Positions 1 to 11,333 of a stretch of DNA of 35,695 nt are shown here, piece after piece. Position 1 is the stretch's first letter. Each line of letters begins with the position of its first letter. Position numbers and translations under genes: made by a program. The notes beneath the pieces are model-generated. The model made no database searches and had not been told where the DNA came from. It saw only the letters and a program-made list of their open reading frames with translations. The stretch is from Pigoraptor vietnamica (Eukaryota; Opisthokonta; Filasterea): the NCBI GenBank assembly GCA_943704525.1, contig CALSCQ010003082.1, positions 1-35,695 on the forward strand, read 5' to 3'.

Positions 1-177
<177 letters not shown>

Positions 178-608
178 GGAAACGTGCTCGGGGCCTGTGT
201 CATGGCAGGCAGCGGACCGAGCGAGCCCGGCGGGCCGAGGGGAGTGCCTCGACCGCGCCCAAAGCCACCTCTTCCACCGCGCCCCGCCATTCGCACAAGG
301 ATGTGCAGACGGCGCGGTTTTGCGAGCACGTGCGAATGTAGTGCGTGGGAGTGCCTCGCGATTTCCGATTCTCTTTCTCCGCTCAAATCGCTACTCTTGT
401 TCCGCTCAGAAGGTAAAACTTGCTGCTAGGGCTGTCGGTTAGATGCAGATGTCGTGGGCACGAGGGTGGTAGCCATGACCTAGCGTTCTTATGTCGCATG
501 CATCGCTCTTTCTCGTTGTGTGAGCATGGACACGAGTGATGCGTCACATGAACGTCATCAAGCGTTGATGGTACAGTGGGGGTTTCATTCTCTTTGGTTT
601 GGCGCCGG
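178..608. other. Intergenic stretch, no gene seen
   Basis: About 430 bases downstream of the PSAT stop codon. The short open frames here are not protein-like and join to nothing by splicing. It presumably holds the PSAT 3' UTR. I see no canonical AATAAA on the minus strand close to the stop. Confidence 0.5.
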
Positions 609-2779
<2,171 letters not shown>

Positions 2780-3015
2780 CCTGTCGAGTGAACAGGCGCG
2801 CACTCTTGCAACGCTTCCTTCGGGGTTCCTTCAGCTCGCGCTTTCACGCGCCTTTTCCGCAGAAAATCTGGCCCCATTTAGAGGCAAGAGCGAGCGTGGG
2901 CACCGAACAGGACTCATGCAGATCGTAACACGATGTAACATGACGTCACGCCCCTGCCCTGTCACGGACCAAAAACCGAACGCGCCGACTGTGAGCACGC
3001 GATTGCACCCAAAAG
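2780..3015. promoter_or_regulatory. Shared divergent promoter region
   Basis: Only 236 bases separate the start codons of PSAT (minus) and the Gly/Arg-rich gene (plus), so both promoters must overlap here. The segment contains a perfect TGACGTCA palindrome at 2941-2948. Promoter function is inferred from geometry and the motif, not measured. Confidence 0.6.
2941..2948. promoter_or_regulatory. CRE/ATF-type palindrome TGACGTCA
   Basis: Perfect 8-base palindrome matching the consensus of CREB/ATF bZIP factors. It is 75 bases upstream of the start at 3016 and 162 bases upstream of the PSAT start. The same octamer occurs upstream of ABCG and of the TXNL1-like gene. Confidence 0.5.
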
Positions 3016-4098
3016 ATGTCTGGCAGTCGCCCTCTGCTCCCGCCGCCCGTCTTTGGCGGACCCCCGCCCGCATTCAATGCGCCACCGCGACCTCCATTTG
3101 GGCGCCCGCCCTTCCCTCAGCAAAACGCGCCGTTTTTCCATAACGACGGAGGCCATCGCGGTCGCGGTGGGCGATCACATTTTCCGCATGCTGGCCCACC
3201 CGCCTTTCACGGCGCACAAGGGCAGTGGTCTCAGGGTGGCTTTCGGGGCGGTCGACCGCGGGGACGAGGAAATTATGGCATGCGCGGCGATGGGGACCAG
3301 CATCAGGTACTGCCTTGCTCCTTCTGCTCCGATCCGTCGTCTTGCGTCGCACATCGCACATTGGACAACATCTTCGCGTTTGACTTGTTTTCGTGTCGTT
3401 CGTCTCTACTGTTTTATAATTGTTTTCTCCGTTTCGCCTTTTGCGAGTTGCAGCCACACAAACGACGGCGGACGGATGCTGACGAATACTCCGGGGGCGG
3501 CGGACCTCGTCGAGGTTTCTACAGTCCCGGATTTGTGGAAGATCCGTGGTTCCCGCTCCTCTGTGAGTTGCTTGGGTTTGGACTTGATTTTGTCATTGTC
3601 ATCTCACTTATCCTCTGTGAGTTGCTTGGGTGTTGGACTTGATTTCGGTTTCATCTCACTTATCCTCTGTGAGTTGCTTGGGTTTGGACTTGATTTCGGT
3701 TTCATCTCACTTATCCTCTGTGAGTTGCTTGGGTTTGGACTTGATTTCGGTTTCATCTCACTAATCCTCTGTGAGTTGCTTGTGTTTGGACTTGATTTCG
3801 GTTTCATCTCACTTATCCACCGATCACGGATGCAGCGGAGGCTGAACGCGCTCAACTAGGGCCGCTCCTCAAGCGAGCAGCAGCGTCGCATTCAAGCGAA
3901 GCCGCGCATCCTGCACACGAGGAGGACGACGCCGCTGGAAGCCCCGTTCCGGAAAACGAAGACGGCGACGGATCCCCTGTGGCCGACTCACCCGCTGGCG
4001 AGCCGTCTGGTGACGACGTGCCTGATCAGGCGACAGAAGGAGAGGGGTCTTTGGCAGTCGACGCGTTGTTAATGCGACCCACTGACTTTCAAGATTGA
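3016..4098 (+). CDS. Gly/Pro/Arg-rich protein with an MPLKIP (TTDN1)-like motif
   Basis: Three exons, 3016-3306, 3454-3562 and 3836-4098, join in phase to 220 aa. Residues 1-97 are rich in Pro, Gly, Phe and Arg, with RG/RGG elements. Exon 2 starts with a basic patch (HKRRRTDADE) and ends FYSPGFVEDPWFPLL. The last part is the only family hint: animal MPLKIP (TTDN1), a trichothiodystrophy-linked nuclear protein, has an aromatic, then a spacer, then LEDPW followed by a Leu near its C terminus, also behind a low-complexity Gly/Pro/Ser-rich region. The tail (residues about 134-220) is acidic, with many Asp, Glu, Pro and Ala. The family assignment is tentative, since one short motif carries it; an unrelated RGG-type RNA-binding protein is the alternative. 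Intron 2 is a minisatellite. Confidence 0.7.
3557..3820 (+). repeat. Intronic minisatellite, five units of about 51 bp, each with a 5' splice site
   Basis: Five tandem units with period 51 (the first is 54, one is 52) run from the end of exon 2 almost to the acceptor at 3835. Each unit starts with CCTCTGTGAGTTGCTTGG, so each repeats the exon end plus the donor GTGAGT. The units fill most of the intron 3563-3835. Confidence 0.93.
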
Positions 4099-5033
4099 GC
4101 AATGAATGTCCGTTCATGTCGTCTCATTGTGGAATCGACATTGACTTTTGTTCGCCGCGGTTGACATGCAGCGAGCCGGCGCAACCGGCCGCTCGGCTAC
4201 TGACGCCCGCTGTCAGAGTTGGCGTTGCCGGTCGCAAAAGTTTCGAGTCGCCCACCAGCGTGCCTCGACTCACATTATATCGGAATGCAGGGCAACAAGT
4301 TTTGGCGACCGTCTTTGAGGGTCGACTGTGAAAAAGCTAGCGTAGCGGTCTCTGGCGTCAGTAACGGTCAGGGCCATGCGCCGCAGCCACGGACTGTCGG
4401 ATGGGTAGGGCCGGCGGCGGCGAAACAACTGATAGCTCACGCTGTCGCCGCCGGAACGTACTAGCAGGGGTATCCCTGGTACTAGGCAGCTCCGAATGTC
4501 TCATTCTCTCGTGTGCGAGCATTTGCTAATACGAAGGTCTCTGAAGCAAACTGAAAGGCAAACATTAGTTACAGACTACAAACAGTTCCGGCGTGTTGAC
4601 TTTATCAATTAACTGTTTTGCCTCGCTGCTTCACGTCAAACGCACGCCCAACAGCTTCTTAACGGTTCGAAGAGGGCTTAGTCGCGAATTCCAGTACAAC
4701 GCCCTCCACGTTCAGAACACATACATGTCCCAAAGCCGATACATGTACATCCAACGTCCGCTTTCGAGCCGCCGGTTTTCAAAAAAAAAAAAAAAGTGTT
4801 ACAACCAGTAACGCCGTTATTGCACTGCGTGTATATAATTTGTAACGAAATTCGTCAAAATTTACACAAAATTTCAAATCAATAAACAGAGCAACCGAGC
4901 ATGCCCTTGACAACGGATGGGCCAAGCTGGCACTCGACCCGTGGGTATGAGCGATTGCAAAAAGATCCATCGTCCTTGCAGTGCGTCTTCATCGTCGTTC
5001 GCTACACGTCGCTTCTGTGGGCGTGTTGAGAAA
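4099..5033. other. Intergenic, no gene seen
   Basis: About 935 bases between the MPLKIP-like stop and the MYCBPAP start. It includes an A-rich run near 4779-4795 and an AT-rich stretch at about 4810-4895 (TATATAAT, ATTTACACAAAATTTC), which could be the MYCBPAP core promoter or 5' UTR. No tRNA-like box or convincing exon was found. Confidence 0.5.
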
Positions 5034-8000
5034 ATGCCAGCGGCGTCCGGCACCCGCCAGGGGCAGGCTGCGCAGCCGCCCTCGCGTGGGGACAAGACAG
5101 GCGGCAAGGACTCGCGCGCGAAGAATGCGGCCACTTCCAAAAAGAACGGCGCCACGCCCGAAAACAACTCCCCCACGCCGTACGATGCGGGAACTCCGCG
5201 CTCGAACACGCCGGAGCATGCGGGTGGGAACGAGACGGACCCGGTGGCCGAGCAACTGCGACGGGAGGAGATTGAGCAGCTGTTGATTAACCGCGACGAA
5301 CTGAACCGGCGACATGGGCAGTCGGGCGTTGCGCCTCCGCCGCCTCTGAAGACGCAGACGGTCTTTGTGCGCAAGCGTAAGCCGAAGGAGGTCGACATAA
5401 ACGCTGCGACCAAGACGAAGCACGTGACTATTGCGCGGAGGATTCGCAGCGGGCAGCGTGTGGTGAAGGCCGCGACCGCCGGCGAAGGGGCGACTGTGGA
5501 CAAGACGGTGCGTTATGAGGTGCGGGATGGCCACGTGGCTCCCGAAACCGTGGATCCCTTCTCTATTCTTGGGTCGGTGGAGGACTTTGAGGTCGAGCTG
5601 CGTAACCGCGGGGCGTTGCGCGCCGCGACCGCCAGTCCCGATCGCGTCAGTCGTCTCGAGAGCAGGGGTCGCCTGAGCGCATCTGGAGCACGCGGCTACG
5701 ATGACGCGCAAGACGACGACGTGGGCGGCTTTGATGCGGCCGCGCAAGAGATTATGGACACTATCAGATCGTTTGACGAGTCGGACCGGCGCGTCCGCAA
5801 GGAGCGAATGGCCGGCATGCACATCTACGAGCGCGTGGACGTCGTGCGCGACGAGCACGCGCTCGAGACATACCAGCGACGCGTGGCGGATTGGCGGCGA
5901 CAGCAGAAGCGCATCGGGGGCGCGGTCGGGCGAGATCCCGGCAAGCTGATGATGAACCAAGGGGAGGAATTTCGCGCGATGCTCGAGGAGAAGGCGCTGC
6001 TCGACCGCGCCATCACGCTCCTCGAGAAGGGCAGCGCCGACTTTTGGCGCACGAGCGCGGTCGTCGGCGACGAGCTCACCGGCATCTTGAGCACGCTGAC
6101 GCGATCGGAGCGCGGAGAACATCCCGAGATCGAGTGCATCGGCAAGCCCGGCGTCGTTCACTACGAGCTGGGCATGCAGCCGTCGAGCACCACGTCGCAC
6201 CCGTGGAAGGACTCAAAGTACCTTGCACAGCGCAGGCGGCAACTCCGGAAGATCGTCGACTCTCTCAGCCCGCTACAGCCGGACATCTCTCGCCTCGAGG
6301 TCGTCGGGCTCGCGCCCCTCCTCGAAGAGCTGCGAAAGGTCAACGCCGCGCGCATCCAGGCGGCCCACGACTCGTCCATTGCGCAGTCGTCAGATGCGCC
6401 GGATGCGCATTCGGAGGGCCGGTCCTCACTCAAGGCGGCGTCGCTCGTCGGCAACATTGGGCCGTGGGTGATCCTCGAGTCGCACCGGCTGACCTTTGAG
6501 TGCATGTCGGGGACGTCCGAGACCAAGCCCCTCGTGGTCGTCAACACGGGCTCGTGCGCCATCCGCTACTCGTGGGAGCACGTCCGCCAGCAGTGCAACC
6601 TCGGACCCCGCACGGTCGAGGACGGACGCCAGCGCTTTTATTTTGATGCGAACGACGGCGTGATTCTGCCGGGCGAAACCAAGTCGATCCCCTTTGTGTT
6701 CAAGAGCGACCGTCCGGGGATCTTTGCCGAGACGTGGCGGTTCACGACGTCCCCGCGGCTCGCCGACACCCCCGAGGTGACGCTGCGTGGCTGCGCACTG
6801 GCGCACGACTCGTTTGGTCGCCACCGCGCCGAGATCGAGTGGACGCTGGAGCGACGACAGATCGCAATAGCCATGCGCGAGCTCGTGGACTCGATCATCG
6901 ACTCTGTGCGGGGCGCGGACGAGATGCCTGCGCCGTGCGACGACGCAGCCGTCCCGGAGAGCGAGCTGTTTGAGACGCGCAACGCAGAGTATGCCGTGCA
7001 CGCGAGTGGCAACACGCTTGCGAAGCTGCGGAGCCTTGCCCTGAGGTCCAGCATGCGGCTCCCAACGAGGGCAGAGGCGCGGCTCCCCGTTCCGCCGGCG
7101 GGCGTGTGGGACTACCGTCTCCGCACGCTCCACGACGCCATCGCCGCGCTCTCGGAAGACCTCGGTCGCGAGGAGATGCTGTCGGAGCTGAACAGCGTCG
7201 TGCGGCAGGCCTCGTTTGAGCCCGCGCGGCCGATCACGGACGGCGCCCACGGCATCGGATACGACCTCCTCGTGCAACTGGCCGACTCGGTCGCGGAGAC
7301 GGCGGGGACGTTGCGGCAGAAGCTCGGCCTCCCCGAGAAGCTGTTCAATCTGTACAACGCGACGCCGGAGGACGAGCTGAAGCAGCAGCCCGCGCCTCCC
7401 GCCGACTGGCTCAAGAAGGCGGGCCGCCGGCAGTCCATGGCAAATCTCAAGGGGGCCCCGCCGGCGGATCAGGCAAAGGGCGGGAAACCGGCGCCCGCAG
7501 CACCCGCCGGAAAGGGCGCGCCACCAGCGCAGGCGGCGCCCGCACAGGCCGCACCCGCGATGTTGCAACCAGACGCGACGCCGGCCGGACACGAGGTGGG
7601 GTTTTCTTGCGAAGAATTTTACGTCTCTGTGTGTGTGTGCATCGTATTGATGTCCCTTTCTTTGTCCCTTCGTTCGAGTAATTGTAACACTTCGTCCTTT
7701 CCCTTCATCTCGCTAGGGCGATCGACCCCAATCGCGAGTCAACAAGCGCACTGCCGCGCGCAACCCCAACGGCAAGAAGGTGTGTATCGCCTATTGACTC
7801 AAGATTCTCTCTCTTCGTTTCTTCTAACTCTTTGTCGTGCTGCTACAGGACGCCCCTCCCTCAGCGAAGGCACAGGATCAACCGGTTCCGTCTGCCGAGC
7901 CCGAGAAGGAGAAGGCAGTGGACAGGGTCGTAACGGCGACGATATACAAGGAGCAGCTGTACAACCTGGTGAGCTACGTCGTTTCGCATGCCGTGTCCTA

Positions 8001-8125
8001 TTCCTTTATTCCGCTGTGCAAGCGAATGGAGATGCTCAATTCGACCGGCGCTCTTGCAGGTGCACGGCCTCGTCGAGGAAACGGTGGACCGGCTGTCCAT
8101 CCTCTGTTCCGAACTCCGAAAGTAG
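5034..8125 (+). CDS. MYCBPAP: MYCBP-associated protein (MYCBPAP) orthologue, cilium/flagellum-linked
   Basis: Four exons (5034-7595, 7717-7779, 7849-7968, 8060-8125), all phase 0, give 936 aa; the human protein is about 947 aa. Matching segments in order: a helical region with YQRRVADWRRQQKR; a GKLMMNQGEEFRAMLEEKALLDRA block; ERGEHPEIECIGKPG; AQRRRQLRKIVDSL; then an Ig-like/ASH-type beta region at about residues 485-590 (LVVVNTGSCAIRYSW, QRFYFDANDGVILPGETK, GIFAETWRFTT, VTLRGCAL). Family members associate with MYCBP and with motile cilia/axonemes. The start at 5034 has A at -3; an in-frame ATG at 4917 adds 39 unconserved residues. Residues about 800-850 are Ala/Pro/Lys-rich low complexity. 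The small 3' exons encode a charged helical tail. TGTAAATAATATA follows the stop. Confidence 0.93.
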
Positions 8126-8825
8126 ACCGCGCTGTAAATAATATATCCTTCAGCCTCCTCCCGTGAAACCCCTCCCGTCAGAACCCGTGCGGTTCATTGA
8201 GGAAATGGCTGCCAACCAATTCCCGCCAAGCCCACTTCGCCGTGCACGAGCGACCGGCTGATGAGGGACGATGTACCAATCCGGGCCGATTGGAGGTCCG
8301 CCTCCCGGACGGCGCCCGTTCTCGCAGCGTAATCCTCAGCTGCAGGGTCGTGACCATCGGCCTCTTCGCCGTCAGAGTGACATGGCTGCGGCAAAACAAT
8401 TAAATGCTCTTGCGCGCTAGTGTTCTTTACTTCAAAAAAAGGCTGCAGTCACGCGATTGACTCAGTTATGCCATTTTCATTGAGCCGGCGGGTCCGGAGT
8501 GGTTCGGGCTCATTTCAGTTTCCTTCCGATTTTCAATTGCCGTGCCATTGCCCGGCTGCCTTGACTGTAACATCGGGCACTAACAGCACCGACACATAGT
8601 CCAAGTTCATTGAAAAGACTGGCCAGTCCGATTACAATACATGTGCCCCGGACAGTGCATATGCCACACCGCCTACTGTGACGCACGACTGTATAGGTGG
8701 TGGTACGTGTCACTGCAAGCGAGTCTGGGCCAGGGCAATCTATGTTGGTTTGAATTCGTATGTTGGGTTAATCCTATGTATCGCGGCAGTCTGACGGGCG
8801 TTGTGGCTTTGTCGGAATGCACCCT
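8126..8825. other. Intergenic, one weak small ORF
   Basis: Between the MYCBPAP stop and the stop of the minus-strand Crinkler-like gene. The only item worth noting is a 49-codon plus-strand frame at 8271-8420. Otherwise nothing recognisable. Confidence 0.4.
8271..8420 (+). CDS. Possible 49-aa small ORF (hypothetical)
   Basis: An uninterrupted frame from ATG at 8271 to TAG at 8420 gives a short basic peptide beginning MYQSGPIGGPPPGRRPF and ending AAAKQLNALAR. It is Pro/Gly/Arg-rich, then helical. There is no recognised family and no splice partner found. It lies about 145 bases after the MYCBPAP stop and could be UTR noise. Very low confidence. Confidence 0.15.
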   Translation: MYQSGPIGGPPPGRRPFSQRNPQLQGRDHRPLRRQSDMAAAKQLNALAR

Positions 8826-10623
8826 TTATACATCAAGCCCCACCACCCATTGCTCGAAGATCGGGGCTCGCAGCACGAGAGGCAATGCCGCGGTATACGC
8901 GCTGTCTTTTGCAGGTTTGAACGGCTGCTGCCGAAAGGCGTCGAAAAGATTCGTTGGAACGACAAAGTAGAAACGCAGCACAACGCCCAGCTCCAAGTTG
9001 ACGAAGTGTTCGACGATTCGTTTAGCAGCTGCGACCTTCACGCCGTGGTTGCGCGATACGGACATTTGAAGTAGTAGCGAGACAACGCGCGGGCATGCCG
9101 GGTCGTAAAGGAGCGCGTCAATAGCGGCTTCGTTTTTCGACAACGGGCGGTAGTAAACGCAAGTCGTGGGAAGTGCGATAAAGTTCGTGACGTCTTTGTA
9201 GCGGACAACTTCCGTAACGGGAAAGCACACGTTCTCTTCCACTCCTGCACGATCCAAACAACGGCCGCCGCCGCCGCCCGCCGACAGCGTCTCGCAGCAT
9301 TTGCGCATGAGGCCCTCGTAAAATGATCCGCGCAGCGACGAAACGAGGCCGCCTTCGGTACTCCTGACGAACACCTTCGCTTTCCATATCGCATCGTCGG
9401 ACGCCCACGAGATCAGCTTGTCGAGAACGTAAGTCGTGGAGATTCGCAAGGAATTATCGAACGGCACGAGATGCACGATCGCACGAACGCCAGCCGATTC
9501 GTTCGACTTGAATTCCTGTTGCAGCGTGTCCAGGATAACAGAAGGGTTGCACAACGACAACGCTTTCTCAACAAACTTGACCGGCGCAAGCGGGCTCCGC
9601 GGGTTCGCGAACAAGTTGCGCACCATGCCCCCCACAAGCTCGTACCCTTCGGTCAGGGGCGCGGGTTCGACCTCCCGAATGCGACCGAACGCTAGAATCT
9701 CCGAGAGCGTCCAAACAGGCATGAACACTTCGCCGACGCGATGATCCCGAGAGTAGTTTTTCGTCGAAGTCGACGGCGACGCCGCGAGAACATTGAACGC
9801 AGCGTAGAACTTTGGCGGGGGATCACGCGACGACTGAGGCGGGTCCACTAGAAATAGTATGTCAGCGCTCGGGGCGAGGGTGTGTGCGAGCGATGGACCC
9901 GTCCTTCTGGCGCGTCCACATCAGCGTCGTTGCGTCTTCGACGGAGTGGAATGCCAGCGACGCGAACCGCTCGGCCAATATGTTGGAGGGATCACAGGCC
10001 CACAAAAAAACGAGGTACGCAAGCATAGAAGTCTTCCCGATACCGGGCGTACCGCGAACGATACAGGAAGCCTCACATTCGCCGATAATCGCGGACAGCG
10101 CTGGGTAGCAAGGTCGGACGAACAAGACGGATCCAATGATGCAGGAACCAACCAGTAGGCACCGGTCAGTGTAATCACCGAGCAATTCACGCTGTCGCCG
10201 TCCTCGTCCGTGTAGACGACAGGGGTGATTTCGAATTTCCGTCGGTACAGCGCGCTCATAAAAGTGTTCAGGTCCGACACACGAAGACCCTTCGATACGA
10301 AAAGTTGCTCTGCGGCCAGTTAAAAACATTGTCAATTCAATGGCGCATACACAGTCACACGCACAGCCACACGGCCGTCACACACACATACACACGGTAT
10401 AACACCCATGACTCACCCTCCGCCCCCCCCCCCCCCCCCGCCAAATGCATCTTGCGCGTCGAGCCCGAGTACAGGAATCGGGGCTGCGTATGATCGAAAT
10501 TGATCGAAATGCCGTTGGCACGAGTGGCAAATTACGTGCTAGCAACAGATGCATCGGAATTCGTGACGAATCATTATTGCTCCTCTTAGACGCAGGGCTC
10601 TCGTCATCGAACGTCGTATCCAT
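8826..10623 (-). CDS. Crinkler/RHS-type P-loop NTPase-nuclease gene, frame interrupted (possible pseudogene)
   Basis: Minus-strand segments together show the architecture of Crinkler (CRN) and retrotransposon-hot-spot (RHS) proteins. A linker with YTDEDGDSVNC lies at about 10280-10140. A P-loop segment follows at 10130-9865: VRPCYPALSAI, then Walker A GTPGIGKT at 10053-10030. Next come a Walker B-like ILFLVDPP at about 9860-9840 and MPVWTLSEILAF, EGYELVGGMVRNLF. The C-terminal restriction-endonuclease-like core has NEAAIDALLYDP and LLQMSVSRNHG, then FYFVVPTNLFDAFRQQPF, ending at the stop 8828-8826. Three joins fail by one base or lack splice sites: at a 17-C run (10423-10439) in the presumed first exon, near 10110-10140, and near 9865-9905. 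Either the gene is a decaying copy, or the sequence has indel errors, or unusual introns were missed. The N terminus (start about 10623) is uncertain. Confidence 0.65.
10423..10439. repeat. Homopolymer of 17 C
   Basis: Seventeen consecutive C on the plus strand, within or beside the putative first exon of the Crinkler-like gene. It lies six bases before a good minus-strand donor (GTGAGT). Its length changes the phase of that exon, so a length error here would matter. Confidence 0.95.
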
Positions 10624-10924
10624 TTTTCGCTTCCCTGCGACAGAGAGGGCGCAAAGAGCTCAACAACAATTCCCTGTGGCGAAGCACACGGGGAGAGACG
10701 GACACAACTTGAAAATGACGCATGAAAGCCCGATCGCCGACACGGAATGCATGCAACTCGGATTTTTTTAGGGTGACAAAGCCATGTTACCCCACCGATG
10801 GACAAATTGTTGAAATAAGTCGGTTCCAATGTGTCCCAATGATTACGGGCTGACTACGGCGAACTTCACTTCCTGCAAAATTCGGGACATTTAGTAACCC
10901 TTTTAATGGGGGTTTCCCCGCAGC

Positions 10925-10989
10925 TGACGTCACTTGAGCCGATTCACTATGACCAAGTACCGCGTGTTGTGACATCACTGCTGACGTAA
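10925..10989. promoter_or_regulatory. Cluster of three CRE/ATF-like octamers
   Basis: One perfect TGACGTCA at 10925-10932 and two one-mismatch forms, TGACATCA (10970-10977) and TGACGTAA (10982-10989). They sit about 345-410 bases upstream of the ABCG start codon. They resemble bZIP (CREB/ATF/TGA-type) binding sites. Confidence 0.5.
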
Positions 10990-11058
10990 CACCACACGTG
11001 ACCACAGCCACCACCCGAAGTGCCGGGTCCGGTGGTTGCCGCAATTCCGACAGGGTGC

Positions 11059-11060
<2 letters not shown>

Positions 11061-11105
<45 letters not shown>

Positions 11106-11114
11106 GTGTGCGTG
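11061..11114. repeat. (TG)n microsatellite
   Basis: About 46 bases of TG repeat plus CG-interrupted units, upstream of the ABCG start codon. Probably promoter-proximal or 5' UTR. Confidence 0.95.
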
Positions 11115-11333
11115 TAGAGTGCGCAGCCGCGTGTGGGCGTCCCGACGTCATGCGGGAGTGTTGCTTACGCAGCGCATCCTCTTCCCAAAAGTGATTGTGA
11201 TTGATTTTTCGATAGCCGACTGCGTTTCGAGTGTCTGTTTTTCAGCCACCTCCCAACGAGGTGGTAAAAGGCACTTTTTCGATCACACTCTATAGTCTTT
11301 TCTTGCGCAGCGCGGCCGAGCGCAAGCGGGGAA

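Larger units (their letters stand above)
10624..11333. promoter_or_regulatory. Intergenic region upstream of ABCG with a CRE-like cluster
   Basis: About 700 bases between divergently placed genes. It contains TGACGTCA (10925-10932), TGACATCA (10970-10977) and TGACGTAA (10982-10989) within 65 bases, then a (TG)n run at 11061-11106. No exon was recognised. Regulatory function is inferred from motif clustering and position. Confidence 0.5.

Noticed and set aside
3557-3820. Tandem direct repeats considered as a CRISPR-like array
   Set aside because: Units are contiguous without unique spacers, in a eukaryotic intron; it is a minisatellite.
3604-3855. Minus-strand 83-aa frame of repeated ISEMKPKSSPNPSNSQR units
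   Set aside because: It is the reverse reading of the intronic minisatellite. The plus-strand gene model splices it out in correct phase, and there is no flanking coding signal on minus.
4917-5033. Upstream in-frame ATG extending MYCBPAP by 39 residues
   Set aside because: It has a weak start context (C at -3) and Cys/Ser-rich unconserved sequence. The ATG at 5034 has A at -3 and a normal family N terminus.
4989-6200. 403-aa minus-strand frame antisense to MYCBPAP, and a 388-aa one at 6426-7592
   Set aside because: Shadow frames caused by GC-rich codon use of the real gene. No family motifs, and the plus-strand frame matches MYCBPAP throughout.
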